Shown: in pieces, positions 1 through 12,600 of the stretch
Position numbering within the stretch: the first letter of the stretch is position 1
How the letters are laid out: every line of letters starts with the position of its first letter
Origin: Antedon mediterranea
Taxonomy: Eukaryota > Echinodermata > Crinoidea > Comatulida > Antedonidae
DNA length: 64,000 nucleotides
NCBI RefSeq assembly: GCF_964355755.1
Contig: NC_092679.1
Location: 23,312,432 to 23,376,431, forward strand
Direction of reading: 5' to 3'
The notes under the pieces: model-generated
The model's input: only the letters and a program-made list of their open reading frames with translations
Databases searched by the model: none
What the model was told of the DNA's origin: nothing
Position numbers and translations under genes: made by a program

Positions 1-498
1 AGAATTAAATAGTATAAATGAAATAAAAGGTACTTTTGATGGAACTTTTTAGTATGTAAATGGGGCGTTTATTCAAGTAAATACGGTATGAATTGTGGGT
101 GTACTGCATAGAAGTGAGTAGAATAGTTGACCTTTAAACTGAACATATAATGCAGATGGCAATAGCAGCCTCAGACGCCAATTTGTTAAGTACACCACTG
201 CTTTTGTGAAACTACCCAAAAAAAAAATATTCCTTTTTCCGAATACTTTTCATACTGAATCTTTTATTGTAATTAGTATAATACAACCTTTGAATCAATA
301 TTATACATACATTAATAGTACATAATTTAATGGAATTACCAACATTATAAATAAAATGTAACAAGTTGAGAAATATGGTGTTAACTCATCTAAAGCACCA
401 GGTATTTTAAGGACCTTGTTACAGACATCACAATATTGTACACAAATCTATGGTATCAGATTGAGGCTATGTGTACAACTACAGTACAGTACAGCCTA

Positions 499-600
499 TT
501 AAGATAATACCTCTATTAAGGGGACACATTAGGTGAAAATGTTGAAGTACATACAGTATTATCCTAAGAAGTGTCCACTTAATAGAGGTCCCTGTTTAAA
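499..600. repeat. Inverted pair of CCTCTATTAAGGGGACAC-type repeat
   Basis: CCTCTATTAAGGGGACAC at 511-528 is matched in reverse orientation by GTGTCC(A)CTTAATAGAGG near 570-590. The same motif recurs at 853-1000, 12595-12680, 24823-24920 and 25400-25740, so it is a dispersed short family, probably a MITE with terminal inverted repeats. Confidence 0.6.
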
Positions 601-852
601 GTGTTCTGAAAAGAGTGTTCTACTGTATGCTAAAATGTTTAACTATAAAATACTAATAAGATTCATAGTAAAAATGTAATGGTTGATTTGCAAATAAAGT
701 TAAAATGAACTAATTTAAATATGAAATAAATATACAATAACAATCCCAGATCATCATTTGAATTTCAATATCATTGCCAAAGTGTTTTAAAACAACTTTT
801 AGCAATTTACTAAAACCAATGAATGTGTTTTTGAAATGTGTAATCTGTGCAG

Positions 853-1000
853 ATTACAGTAGAACCTATATAGAGGGGACACCTTCCGGGCCAAGAGCAA
901 GTGGTTGGTCAAGTGTCAATGTATTTGCCTCTTGTTTGTATCACGGTAAAGTATCCCCTTCATAGGGATGTTCCCTGAATAGAAGTAGTTCTACAGTAAT
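853..1000. mobile_element. 148-bp MITE with ATTACAGTAGAAC termini
   Basis: The left end ATTACAGTAGAAC (853-865) is exactly matched in reverse complement by GTTCTACAGTAAT (988-1000). Inside are subterminal motifs of the 'tagaggggacacc' type, related to the repeats at 499-600 and 24823-24920. There is no ORF of note (a 63-codon frame crosses it by chance). Superfamily unknown. Confidence 0.65.
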
Positions 1001-1982
1001 CATTTAATTTAAAGATAACCTGTCCCCTACAAATTAACAAAATAATCCCCATTAATTTTGTAATTGACTTTATGATTTTCTGAATATAACAGTTACTGTA
1101 TTTCATTTACTTTTGATATTGTCCTTAAAAATATTAGCAAAACAATTCTATTTCAAATTACACCTGTTTGAACATAGAAAGCAATACATTTAAACAATAT
1201 GTACTATTATAATTATTTTATCCAATGATAAAAAATTGAAAAAAATTAAAATAAATACACATTTTCTATTCACAAATTAGTGATGTTATCTTATCGTTGG
1301 TAATAATTTCAAAGGACATTTACATCTGTAGTCACGATTCAATAAACACTGTAGTCTATCAATATTAATTAATTAATCTTGTAACCATTTTCAATTGCCA
1401 GATCACAGCAACAGAAACAGTTTAATTAATTAATCAATCAATTATTCACCAAAGAATTTAACTAAAACTGAAAATGATATTAACCATAATTCATGTATAT
1501 AAAAAATACTCATCATAAATTCAACCCTATTAGTGGATGGTCTAAAAAATGAGCGGATCAAATGTGATCAATAAATATTACAACAAAAAATAAGGATTCA
1601 GTGATGTGATTGTATAGTGGTGAAACGCAGTGGGGAAAAGGCCCCTAGTTTAGCACTCCTAAGGGCCCTCCAACGCTGAGGTCCCTTAAGCTCTGGTCCC
1701 ATGTGTTTATCCAATGAGTGTTCATAGCTCTCGACTACTGATACCAGCCAACATACAATATGTGTTTGAGCATGACTAATGCATTTTATATAAATTCTGG
1801 AATTTAATTTCACCAATTCCTATTTTCAATCAGTCGACATAGGATTTCAGACATGGATTGAGGAAGCATACACATCCAACATACGTAGTGTGGGAGAAGA
1901 GGGAGAAGAGGAAGGCACATGGACCAACAGTAACCATATGTTTAATGACTTCTTGATAAATTAAACATATTTTTATTTTGCT

Positions 1983-2110
1983 TAGTCCCCACTAGGGATG
2001 CAACACGAGGATGTAAGTGATTTGACCAATCACAAGCGATGGAATATTCAAACTGTCCCTTGTGATTGGTCAACTCGGTTGCATCTACGTCTTGTATTGC
2101 ATCTATGATT
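1983..2110. mobile_element. Degenerate copy of the CCCACTAG / ACCAATCACAAGCG MITE
   Basis: It contains 'tccccactaggg', 'gcaacacgaggatg' and facing 'gaccaatcacaagcg' / 'cttgtgattggtcaa' segments, all shared with the cleaner copies at 2626-2810 and 41854-42025. The termini are eroded. Confidence 0.55.
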
Positions 2111-2625
2111 CATTCTACTGTATTTTCTCCATCGCCCATTTTAAAAATATGTTTGTGATTTGATACGTGAGAATTAGTCACTGTAGTTGACTACTATATT
2201 GCTACATAACAACAAATTATGTTGCGCCCCGGATCAGGCAAAACAAAGAATTGTACAAAAATGAACACAATCAATCATTTTTACACATTAATTTAAATAG
2301 TTATGTACTGTATATCTATAATATTAAAAAAGGAATGTAAAAGTAAAAACATACTTAAATATTATTTACAAGAGTTAGAATCATACAGTTTCGGCTTCAA
2401 ATCAAGGTTAGAAATGTTTATGAAAAATTAAAATTAAATTTATACAATGGTAACTAAAATATTAATAAATATAAATAACTCCGATATTGTAGCCATATGA
2501 ATTATTATTACGCTAATATTATGGATACAAAACAAATTATTTTATAATTTTTATACTTTTAAATAATTAATAACAATTAATTAAGACTAATAATTGTTAT
2601 TATTTATGGTTTTAAAGTATAAAAC

Positions 2626-2810
2626 TAAAGCGTGGTTCCCACTAGCGACGCAACACAAGGACGTAACGCAACGCAAGTGAATTGATCAATCACAAGCGAT
2701 GGCTTATTCGCTTGTGATTGCTAACTGTCTATAACTTCGCTTGTCATTGGTTAAAACGCTTGCGTTGCGTTTAAGTCCTTGCGTTACGTTCTAGTGGGAT
2801 CCAAGCTTTA
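2626..2810. mobile_element. 185-bp MITE, CCCACTAG family, near-complete copy
   Basis: The terminal inverted repeats read TAAAGCGTGGTTCCCACTAG at the left and the imperfect reverse complement CTAGTGGGATCCAAGCTTTA at the right. The interior is a larger palindrome built from 'acgcaacgcaag' and 'caatcacaagcga' blocks. The same element in the opposite orientation is at 41854-42025, and the tandem array at 42978-44159 has the same ends. There is no coding capacity. Transposase class undetermined. Confidence 0.75.
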
Positions 2811-3423
2811 AGTAGCAATCGATTAAAACAATACCAATTGTGCACCATGCAATTATAAAAGAGTAATGATAAAGCAAGAATGATAAAATAAATTGTTATC
2901 ATTAATAGTTTTTGTGGCGTTATCTTAATGATAATGGTTGTTTTCCAATCGGATGGCGTTTTGTGTATCGGTTTGTTTATTCTCACTAAATCTATTTTAA
3001 AACCTTTTTAATAAAAGTTTAAATTATAAACCTCTTGATAAATTGAAAATAAAATAGTAATTAAAACAGGAATTATATGAGCTATTTAAATGCAACAGTT
3101 ACAATAGCAGACAGGCATATTGAAAAAATTACATATTTTATAAACACAATCATATGTTTTGTATCACAGACTATTTTAAATAGCATAAATATAAATTGTG
3201 TTTAAATAATTGAAATCATGTTTTTCTAAGAAAAATACCCTTTAATTTAAAAAATAACTTTGTGGGGAAAACATAAAACTGAAAGTACTATAGGGTTGTG
3301 TAAAATTCAACCTGTTTAATGTTGGTTACATTTAGGAATTACTGTTTGCACAATAACCTTTAACCTCGAAATATAATTTACATCGTTTAAAACATATAAA
3401 TACTACATTCGCATTTCACTCGT

Positions 3424-3660
3424 TTAGGATTCTATCGTAGAGGACGTTTCATTCGTACATGTTTCAGCGACGTTGGTCAAGATGTCAATCAGATTATCGA
3501 CGCCGAATAAATAACCATCTTCATGGTTTCCTTCGACCCACGGTGTTCGATGGTCATTCTTCATGGAATCCGGTAGCGGGATGGTTTTGCCAAAGTCAAT
3601 CATCCATATCCCTGTCCTTCCACTTTTGTCATGGATAAAGAGTAGTGAACTTCCAATAAC
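3424..3660 (-). CDS. ITPK terminal coding exon (SSLLF and IDFGKT motifs)
   Basis: Acceptor ttttcaatag precedes the exon at 3661, and TAA is at 3424-3426. It encodes 78 aa starting [11 protein letters not shown], with WMIDFGKT and then an [16 protein letters not shown] segment, the ATP/metal-binding C-terminal lobe of the IPK fold. Phase 0 entry. The last about 15 residues (Thr/Ser-rich) are not conserved with what I recall of vertebrate enzymes. Confidence 0.93.
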   Translation of the reverse strand, partial: VIGSSLLFIHDKSGRTGIWMIDFGKTIPLPDSMKNDHRTPWVEGNHEDGYLFGVDNLIDILTNVAETCTNETSSTIES

Positions 3661-6600
3661 CTATTGAAAATAACAACAATATTCAACTGTTTTATATGCC
3701 ACTAATTTAGGATGTTTATAACAGTATTATAAAATATAAACTTGTTGCAACAACATTTATAAGAAACATTTCAAATGGCCGAGCGGTTAAGGCAGGGACG
3801 CCGTTTAACGTACTACACACTGTCGTGGACAGATCTTCATGAAATATCGCTATATAAATGTCGCATTACATTATATTACAAACTATATTGGCATGGGTTC
3901 AAGTCCGACTCATTCCTAGTTCTGGTGGTGGAACAAGTCTTCTCGGATAAGAACTATAAACTGTAGGCCTAAAGTTTGTCAGTGTGTATTTTAGTCAAAT
4001 AATTAGAATACTGCAGGAGAACAAAATGCCACAATGAACTTAGTTTACCAGATTGACATAAAGTACATACATAAATCAATTATAGTATTCAACTGTAATA
4101 TCAATAAGTCAGTATAATATTAATGATGGCTATTAAAACCAAATGGTACAAGTGCTTTTCAATTAAGAGTAAGAGAGAGATGTAAATAAAGTACAAATTG
4201 TCAATCCCGCTTAGCATAAGTACATTTAAATAAACCATTATTCAAGCTATGAATACTAATCAATGCTATATTGACTATTAAAAATTAGATGCTGCTATAA
4301 CGGCAACTTATAATTAAGTGTATTACACTGTAAATGATTGAGTAGGCTTGGCTAAACTTGATTTTAGTTTAAGCACAGCTATTGAAATAAGTGTTGTCGC
4401 AGGTGTAAACAAAGATACTGTAAAACGTGAGACACGCTATCAAACATCAGGAGAAATAATGGAAAAATCCAGCAGTAAGTGATAGTATACAAATAATGAA
4501 TGTTTATGAGTGCAATGGTACAAATAATGGCACGAGGTGAATGATGAAAGGTTATATCAACGAGGCAAAGCTGAGTTGATATAACCTTTCATCATTCACC
4601 AAGTGCCATTATTTGTACCATTACACGAATACAAAACATTCATTATTTGTTTTATATAACATCTAAATAACAAACAAAAATGTTTCAAAAAGTACTATTT
4701 AACGATCGTTGAATAGTGCGTACTATTGCACGCCATGTGACCCACATTCGTCCAATCAAATGACAGGAATTTATATAGGTGTTATATAAATCTAATTATA
4801 TAACACCTATATAAATTCCTGTCATTTGATTGGACGAATGTGGGTCACATGGCGTGCAATAGTACGCACTATTCAACGATCGTTAAATAGTACTTTTTGA
4901 AACATTTTTGTTTGTTATTTAGATGTTATATAAAACAAATAATGAATGTTTTGTATTCGTGTAATGGTACAAATAATGGCACTTGGTGAATGATGAAAGG
5001 TTATATCAACTCGGCTTTGCCTCGTTGATATAACCTTTCATCATTCACCTCATGCCATTATTTGTACCATTGCACTCATAAACATTCATTATTTGTATAA
5101 TAATGCACGACATGTGACTCCTAATTAACCAATCAAATGAGACAAGCTATTGCTTCTAGTGCAGGCCCCAGTTATTATTGTCAAATAACTGAATAAATGT
5201 GTATGAATGAATGAATTGGTTATTCCATTGTGTATCCTACTAAAAAAAAAAATTTTGTGGAGAGAGTCAAGTTGCAAATTTTTATGTTTAGATGATTTTT
5301 TTGACATTATATTGCATTTGAAAAACATTGCAGCTCTTTTACTTCCTTTAATTGTATGGCCATATCGAGATGAAAATAACTATGATAATGTGACATTGTA
5401 GCCACTGTCAATGACAACATTATTTAGCTATATGTAGTATTGTAGTACATAAAAAAAATTATTCGTATCTTCTAGGCTAAAGGGACCATAACAAAAATTA
5501 TGTTGAGCGCATGAGGCAAAAAAAAAAGGAGATAAACAGTGTATGCAATAAGTGTACTTTTGAATTAAAAAAACTCTATTACCGAAATCAATTAAGTTTA
5601 AGAGCAACACGTACCTCATGCATGGCAAAGAACGTGGAGCTGCCTAACGTTGCACGTATTGCCTTAAGTGTTGACACATACTTCTCAGCTGTCGTTGGAT
5701 CCTTATCTACAAACGACGTGAAGTGCTCTTGGATCTCTTGCCTTTCTTTCGTTGTTTTGAAATTACGGCTTGACGTTCCATCGGCTTTCTACATTTGTAT
5801 AAATAAAGTAATTATGTCAAAGAGTTCAACCACAAATGATTGTTTAAAACGTTAATTTCATTTTGCAGATGTCTCCAACAAATTTACAAAATTCAACTAG
5901 TTGATTCTGGTAGTGCATCAGGGTTTCTATACAATGTATCAATGGAAACAATTATTGTATCTTGTCGGCTCAGCTCAGTTTAGGGATCATGTCAAATTAT
6001 TCTATAACAGTCAGTTACTGTAGTAACTGCATTTTATTTAATCTTTTACCAGTTTATGGCATTATTTAGAAAGCTATTTACACACACGGTGTTATTGCAG
6101 TGATTGCCTTATAAGATAATGATAACTTTATTTCGTCCACAAAACAAGTGGAAACAAACTTAAATCATACATTATTGCAATAACTGCAGAATAATTTTGA
6201 CATATCAGCTCAGCTGACACTTTTTCTGTGCATACCTTAACACCCTCAATTCTAAATCCTAGGCTAGCAGAAGAGCTGACATTCTCTCTCCACTGCATGT
6301 AGCGTGGCTTAATTATAGCCTGCTGGGCTCTTTCTTCATCAGTTGGTTCATCCGGGTCGATTTCAATCATCTTTTGATACATATCCTACGCAAACAAATA
6401 TAAAACAATTCTATCTGTTAATTGTTTGTCTTATATTATCTATTTGTTAAACAATTTTTTTCCTACACTACACAGTATAAAAATGAATTTTAAAAATGAA
6501 TTGTACTGGGATGATTTTCAACAACTGCCAAAGGGATAGGGGGTTGGGAAGTGTGTTGGTAGACGGTGGTAACTGCCATGGAAGTATCTCTCCAAGTAAT

Positions 6601-9600
6601 TTATGTACCACATACTCGCAAATAACAATGGTTGGTTATTATGTGGTGTATATATAACAAATATTGACTGGAGGTTTAATCAGTATTGGGTCATGTCAAG
6701 TAGCAAGTGGGTGTATTGCCAAATATAGCAGGTCTGTCCTTAACCTGCAGTACAATGATCCTTATTTTGAAAATGATTTAAAAGTGGTAAAGTAGGAACC
6801 ATCCTTTTGGATACCCCTAACTATTCAGTGGACACCATATTATGGGAAAATGTTCATACATAATATATAACATATCAAAATATCGAACATACTGTAGGAA
6901 GTCTATTCAATTTTTTTTTCTATGAATGTTGGCTTGTAAGGAAATAGAAAGGCATTTACTACAATGAGTGGGCTGGGTGGGTGGAGTTCACATGGTGTCA
7001 GCAACGGTTCATCTATTGTTAATATTACTATACAATGGGTACTGTTGATAAAAAAAATGTGTAGAAAAATTAAAAGTCATCATCCTCCAAAATCTGCTGT
7101 GGTGGATGGAAATAGAATAAAAAGAACTAGTCACACTAGGAAATTTTTAGTTTGCAATTGTGTAGAAAAATTGAAAAGTCATCCTCCAATAAAGCATTAA
7201 AAGTTTAGAAAATAATTAGTTTGCAAAACATAACAAGTAATATGGTAGACAGAGCTAGAACACATGTTTTTTTTAACATGCTAGTCCAATTCCCTCACCA
7301 TTATATCTTTTGTATCAATATCATAAAATATAAATCAAGATCTAATCATCGGTACACATATGGATAACTTCTACAATGTGTGACTCCTGCAAGGGGCTGA
7401 ATCTGTACGATCTTTTAAACCATTATTAATTTATATTACATAGCCTATGTAAATACGTGAACGCGATTGGTTGAAACTGTGTCACATGACTACCGCTGCG
7501 AGGATCGTAAATCGTATATATCCTCGAGAACGATGATATTGACGGAGTAATTTTCGCGTAATTATCGTTTCCCCTGTTATTAATCATACAAATTCTCGAG
7601 TTCGATGATATTGACTGTGTAATTTTCGTGTGTAACACTCGCGTTTGCCGATAAATAAACAAAAGTCATCTACTGGATCTTGAACTCAGGATGGAATTGT
7701 CACTCCATCACAAGACAACGCTTCAACCGTACTTCACGGAACTTGCTTGAAGAAATTAATCTTTTAAACTATTTAAGCTATATGCATACGCCCTCATTTG
7801 TTATTAGTCCTCCCTAAATGTGATGAAACACCGTTTGTGATTGGTCAATACTCACGGTAGTAACCTAGTACGCGCTGAACATCCGGCGATTCGGCTCCTC
7901 AAAGAGAAGAAGACGAATTGTTTATTCGGCCTACCTGATTATAATATTATTAAATATTATTAATAGGCTTATTGATGGAAATTCTTCTGTTAATTTAAAC
8001 GACCTAGGCCTAAGTGAATATTTTATTGCCAAGGAATCATTAATTATCTGTATATTATTCTTCGCAAGGTAAGGTGTCTAGGCAGGCTTGTTTACATACA
8101 ATACAAATACTATAGGAGGCCTAGCCTAGCTTCACCCAACCCAGCAGACTTGTTCTTGGCTATATAATATAACAGATATCGCCTTTTATATCGGTAAAAT
8201 ATAAGATTTGACATCCCCTCGGGATAATATTATGTTCTCGGGGAAATGCCGCTTCGGGATATATATATTCCCTAGAACATAATATCATTCCCTCAGGGAT
8301 GTCAAATCTTATATTTCACCTCTAAGCAGGCAATATCTGTATAATTACCTTTCTGAGTTTTGGTTTCTCTCTAGCTTTCCTTAGTTCTTCTTCTATATAT
8401 GTACGTGTTCCAATCTTACAATCCATCACGCAAGGGTTCTCAAACTCCAACAGTAAGTCTTGCATTTGTATGTATTCTGACATACCAAATGTAAGGTCAA
8501 AACAGGTTTTTACTAAATATTTATGTTAGGCAAGCCAAGGTTTTTGAGCACTGTAATTTCCATTATTTTTTGGACAATAAATTAATCTGTATCTGTATCT
8601 GTATAAATGAATATATAATTATATGTATTTTTTATATTGTAACTATTTTTATTCTATACATGTACAAAATCACAGGTTTTAATGTTTTTGTAATACTTAA
8701 TAGAATCGTAACTTTAAATTAAATTAAATTAAATTAAATTTTATATCGCCAAGAGAGTATGAAATAAAATAAAAGCCAGAATTAAAGATATTCCTATTCT
8801 GAGTATCAGTCCAGATCTACAGTATACAAAGACCCAGGATCCAGGGCACCAAACAGACGCATCAGCATCATGGGGTTATTTTAGATAATGTTACTATAGT
8901 AAACACATCAGTATCTGTAAACATTACAGCCTTGGGTTCAATAAAATGAAATTTGAGATGCAAGGAGTCCTCTTGAATCATGTATTTATATTGCTGTAGA
9001 AACTGTAAAAGTAAATGCATCCATTTTACATTTAATACTAAAAATGACACAAAAAGGATTTTTTTCCTGTATAAAAAATAATGTTTGACTATGCCCACTG
9101 TAATTTTTTAATGATTTTAAAAAATGTTTTCTATTTATCATAGAGACAGTAGAGAGCGTTAGTATATTTATCATAGAGACAGTAGAGAGCGTTAGTATAT
9201 TTATCATAGAGACAGTAGAGAGCGTTAGTATATTTATCATAGAGACAGTAGAGAGCGTTAGTATATTTATCATAGAGACAGTAGAGAGCGTTAGTATATT
9301 TGTTATACCCATTTTCGCTACTGTACACATATCAATACAAAAGGGATATCCAATTGAATAAAAAATGTTTAGTTTTACACTACATTTGAGGTTGAGGATT
9401 TGGGGGTTACCGACTCAGTAGCGGGTATCTAGTACCTATTATGCTTATTTGACAAAAGGATACTTTCTCCATTTTTTTCAGCCTCTCCTTTATATTTTGG
9501 GATGTATGGTCGTAAAACATCGTCCATCAACGCTTGAAGCGCCTCCTGCTCACGTTCGCAGTATTTCTTGAGAATGTCCCCATCTTCAGCACATTCAAAA

Positions 9601-12600
9601 TTACCTAAAATTTAAAACAATATAGTGGACATTTGAACATCATTCATCACCCACATAAACCCACAGACATCCTGTTCATCTTGTGTTCAAATGTGTATGG
9701 TCTATAAACATTACACCCGATAGAGAGTCACCTTATAATCACTACAAAAGTATGATCACCAACTGTATATGTAAAACAAACACAATATGGGACTATTGCT
9801 ATTTTTTTCATTACAAATGTGAAAAATAAGACGATTCTAATATTTTATACAGAACGCTATAAACTGTCCTAACTACTAATACTTATCTGAGGATGGCATT
9901 CCACCTGGAGTGCATGCAGAGTGATAACTTATTTTATTTAGACTATAACGTCAGAACTGTTGTAATAATACAAAGTAAGTTGCATTACAATGTGCTATCA
10001 CTGTGTGAATGGTGATTTTTACCTTTATGGCCTGCTAGTTGCACCCATGGATAACGACGTTTATAAGACTGGACGAACGGAGACCAATGAACAAGTGTTC
10101 TTATCTTCTTCCATTGCATCAACTAAAAGAAAAATTAAACATTGAAAATTAAGTATGGAACAAGCAGTAGCACAGAATAAGTAAACTTGAATCTGATCAT
10201 ATAATATACTGTAGTGAAAATTATTATTATTGTCAGTATGATATGCACAAACAAGTATAAAACAAAATAAATCAGATGAAACAAATTGTATTCTCTCTAC
10301 TATTAAAAAAAAATAATTTAATTTTGGTAGAATGATTACAACATCATAGAAAATAAATTAACATTAAAAGTAAGTGTAAATAATAAGGTGACCAGAAAAA
10401 TTAAACTTACACGAAGAACAAAACTGGAAACTTCTACTGAAACATATCGTGGTGAGCACAATTTCATAATAACAAGACAGAAAATAACCAGATGTAAGTA
10501 GAGCCAATCAAGGGATAAATCCAGTAAACCACACATATTGGTATATCACAAAAAAAACAAAATCTCTGTTGTAAGGGGATCAATATTAAAATTTAAGTTT
10601 ACTGCCATACCAAACTGTGCAACTCCACCTGACAATACATTATCTAGTAATGAAAGTTAAGACAAGAAGAAACCAAGACATACTAGCTGTTGGAAAAACA
10701 CATATCTTTATCTCTATATTTAGAAAATTATTATGAAATCAGAATAACATCTAGTCAGTAGTTATAACAATTTACAGTTAAAGGAGAATTCCTGGTTTGA
10801 AATGTCTACAGAGTTCATTTAGCAGTGATTGCATCACAAACCTGGTAATGATACATCAGCAACAAGAACTGTTTATGAAGAACCAACAAACTCAGGTAAA
10901 TTGAAAAATTAAACTAAAGTAAAATTATAAGACAGTAATAAGTAAAATATTAGCAAAATAAACAACAATGTAAAATGTGTTGGAATAACCTGTGTCTTGC
11001 AGCCTAATTGAGATGAATTAAATGTGTTGGAATAACCTGTGTCTTGCAGCCTAATTGAGATGAATTACGCATAGGTCTGAAAGACACAGGATACAATAAC
11101 CTTTTTCTCCCCAAGGGCCCATTTTTGTCGAATTCTGCCACCAAAGGGCACTTCATTGGTCTGTCCACAACAACAGGGGCTGAATGGACCTGTAAACTGG
11201 GGTACAGTAAACTCCACAGACTTGACAGAATCTCCCTTTAAATCAAGATATTCTTCTAGAGCATACAATGACGCAAATGTACACTGTTCATAACAACAAG
11301 TTAAAGAATTATCTAATGAAAGGAAAAACATTCCAAAATTAGAGAATGTTTTAATGTTGAGAAAACAAATCAAATTACATAATATGGCAGTGACTGTATA
11401 TTACTTTAAACTACTATAGTGTCAAATATTGAAACGAAGAAGACTCACTGAGATGGAAACACACTAATTCTCAAGAATGTGACTCTTGAAAATGATAAAA
11501 AAAAATAGATAAAAAATGTCCAATTCTCAAAATGTGTTATTTCTTCTTTTACTTGGAGTTGTATTCGTTTTTATTATAATGTTTTTTTACTTCATCACTA
11601 AATTCTTAAGCATGTATGTTACCTTTACACTCTGACCTCTATTTGACATTTAATTTGGATTTAATAGTCAGAAGAAATTAATAGTAAAATGAAAACATAT
11701 TTTTCAACCACAAAGAATTATAAATAGAACTAAACTTTAGCACAGATTACTGTAAACAGGAGGTGGGTAGACTTGAATGATGTACAGGCGCTCATAAATC
11801 ATATTCAAATATTCATACCAGTAAAATTGTAGTCCTTAAACATTTTTGAAAGTTTTAGATTTATTGAAATTGAAATTTACCTTATTTTACAGTAAAATAA
11901 TAGGAAAAATTAGAAGAAAATGCTGTAATTTCAAAAATGGCAGTTACTATGGAAATATTTTGCTTTGTTTTGAGAGGGGATTGCTAATCCCACAAACTTA
12001 TTTCAACATATCAGTCTGTTCTCTTTAAAATAATAACAATGTTTAAAAATGAACTTTCACTGCAAATCTATTTTTAATTATCATTGACATGACATCCCTA
12101 AATCAACTTCTCTGATGAAAAATATTAACACCATAAAAAAAAGTAAATAGAGAGAGCAGGTCAAGTGTATTAAAATGTGCTGAGTTTCAAACAGTGCACA
12201 GATTGTATTCAATAACAGGCAATGAACCGTGTTAAAGTACTATAGCAATATGCACTGAATAATCTATCAGTACCGCCTACACATTACACCCACCTTTCAA
12301 AGACCTGATTTACTTTTGATTCTCACTGAAATTAGCCTAGTACCCTTTCGCATTCATCCAAAAACACGCACCATAAAACTCTGGAGTTACCCGCACCATG
12401 AAACTTTGGAATTCACCCGCACCATGAAACTCTGGAGTTTACCCGCACCATGAAACTCTGGAGTTTACCAGCACCACATGAGCCACACACCAGTGTTTTG
12501 CTAGGCCATGTTAAAGGGGATTAATAAGCCATACTTTAATACACAAACAGTTTTACACTAAATAGTACTTTGATAATACAGAAAAGCACTTCCTCTGAGA

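Larger units (their letters stand above)
1..3423. other. Gene-poor 3' flank of the inositol-trisphosphate 3-kinase gene
   Basis: I see no convincing coding sequence on either strand; the short ORFs lack splice signals and family motifs. The stretch holds MITE-type repeats listed separately (499-600, 853-1000, 1983-2110, 2626-2810). The part nearest 3423 must include the 3' UTR of the minus-strand kinase gene. A possible minus-strand poly(A) hexamer AATAAA lies at 2976-2981, about 445 nt past the stop, and weaker ATTAAA-like hexamers lie nearer at about 3315 and 3240. Which is used cannot be decided here. Confidence 0.6.

Noticed and set aside
3775-3966. 63-codon [14 protein letters not shown] and a functional tRNA-Leu
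   Set aside because: The sequence has tRNA boxes A and B but a SINE body shared with 30540-30760 and no proper cloverleaf; the ORF is incidental.
8986-9330. ORFs with an 11-residue repeat on the minus strand
   Set aside because: They are translations of the 33-bp minisatellite, in two frames at once.
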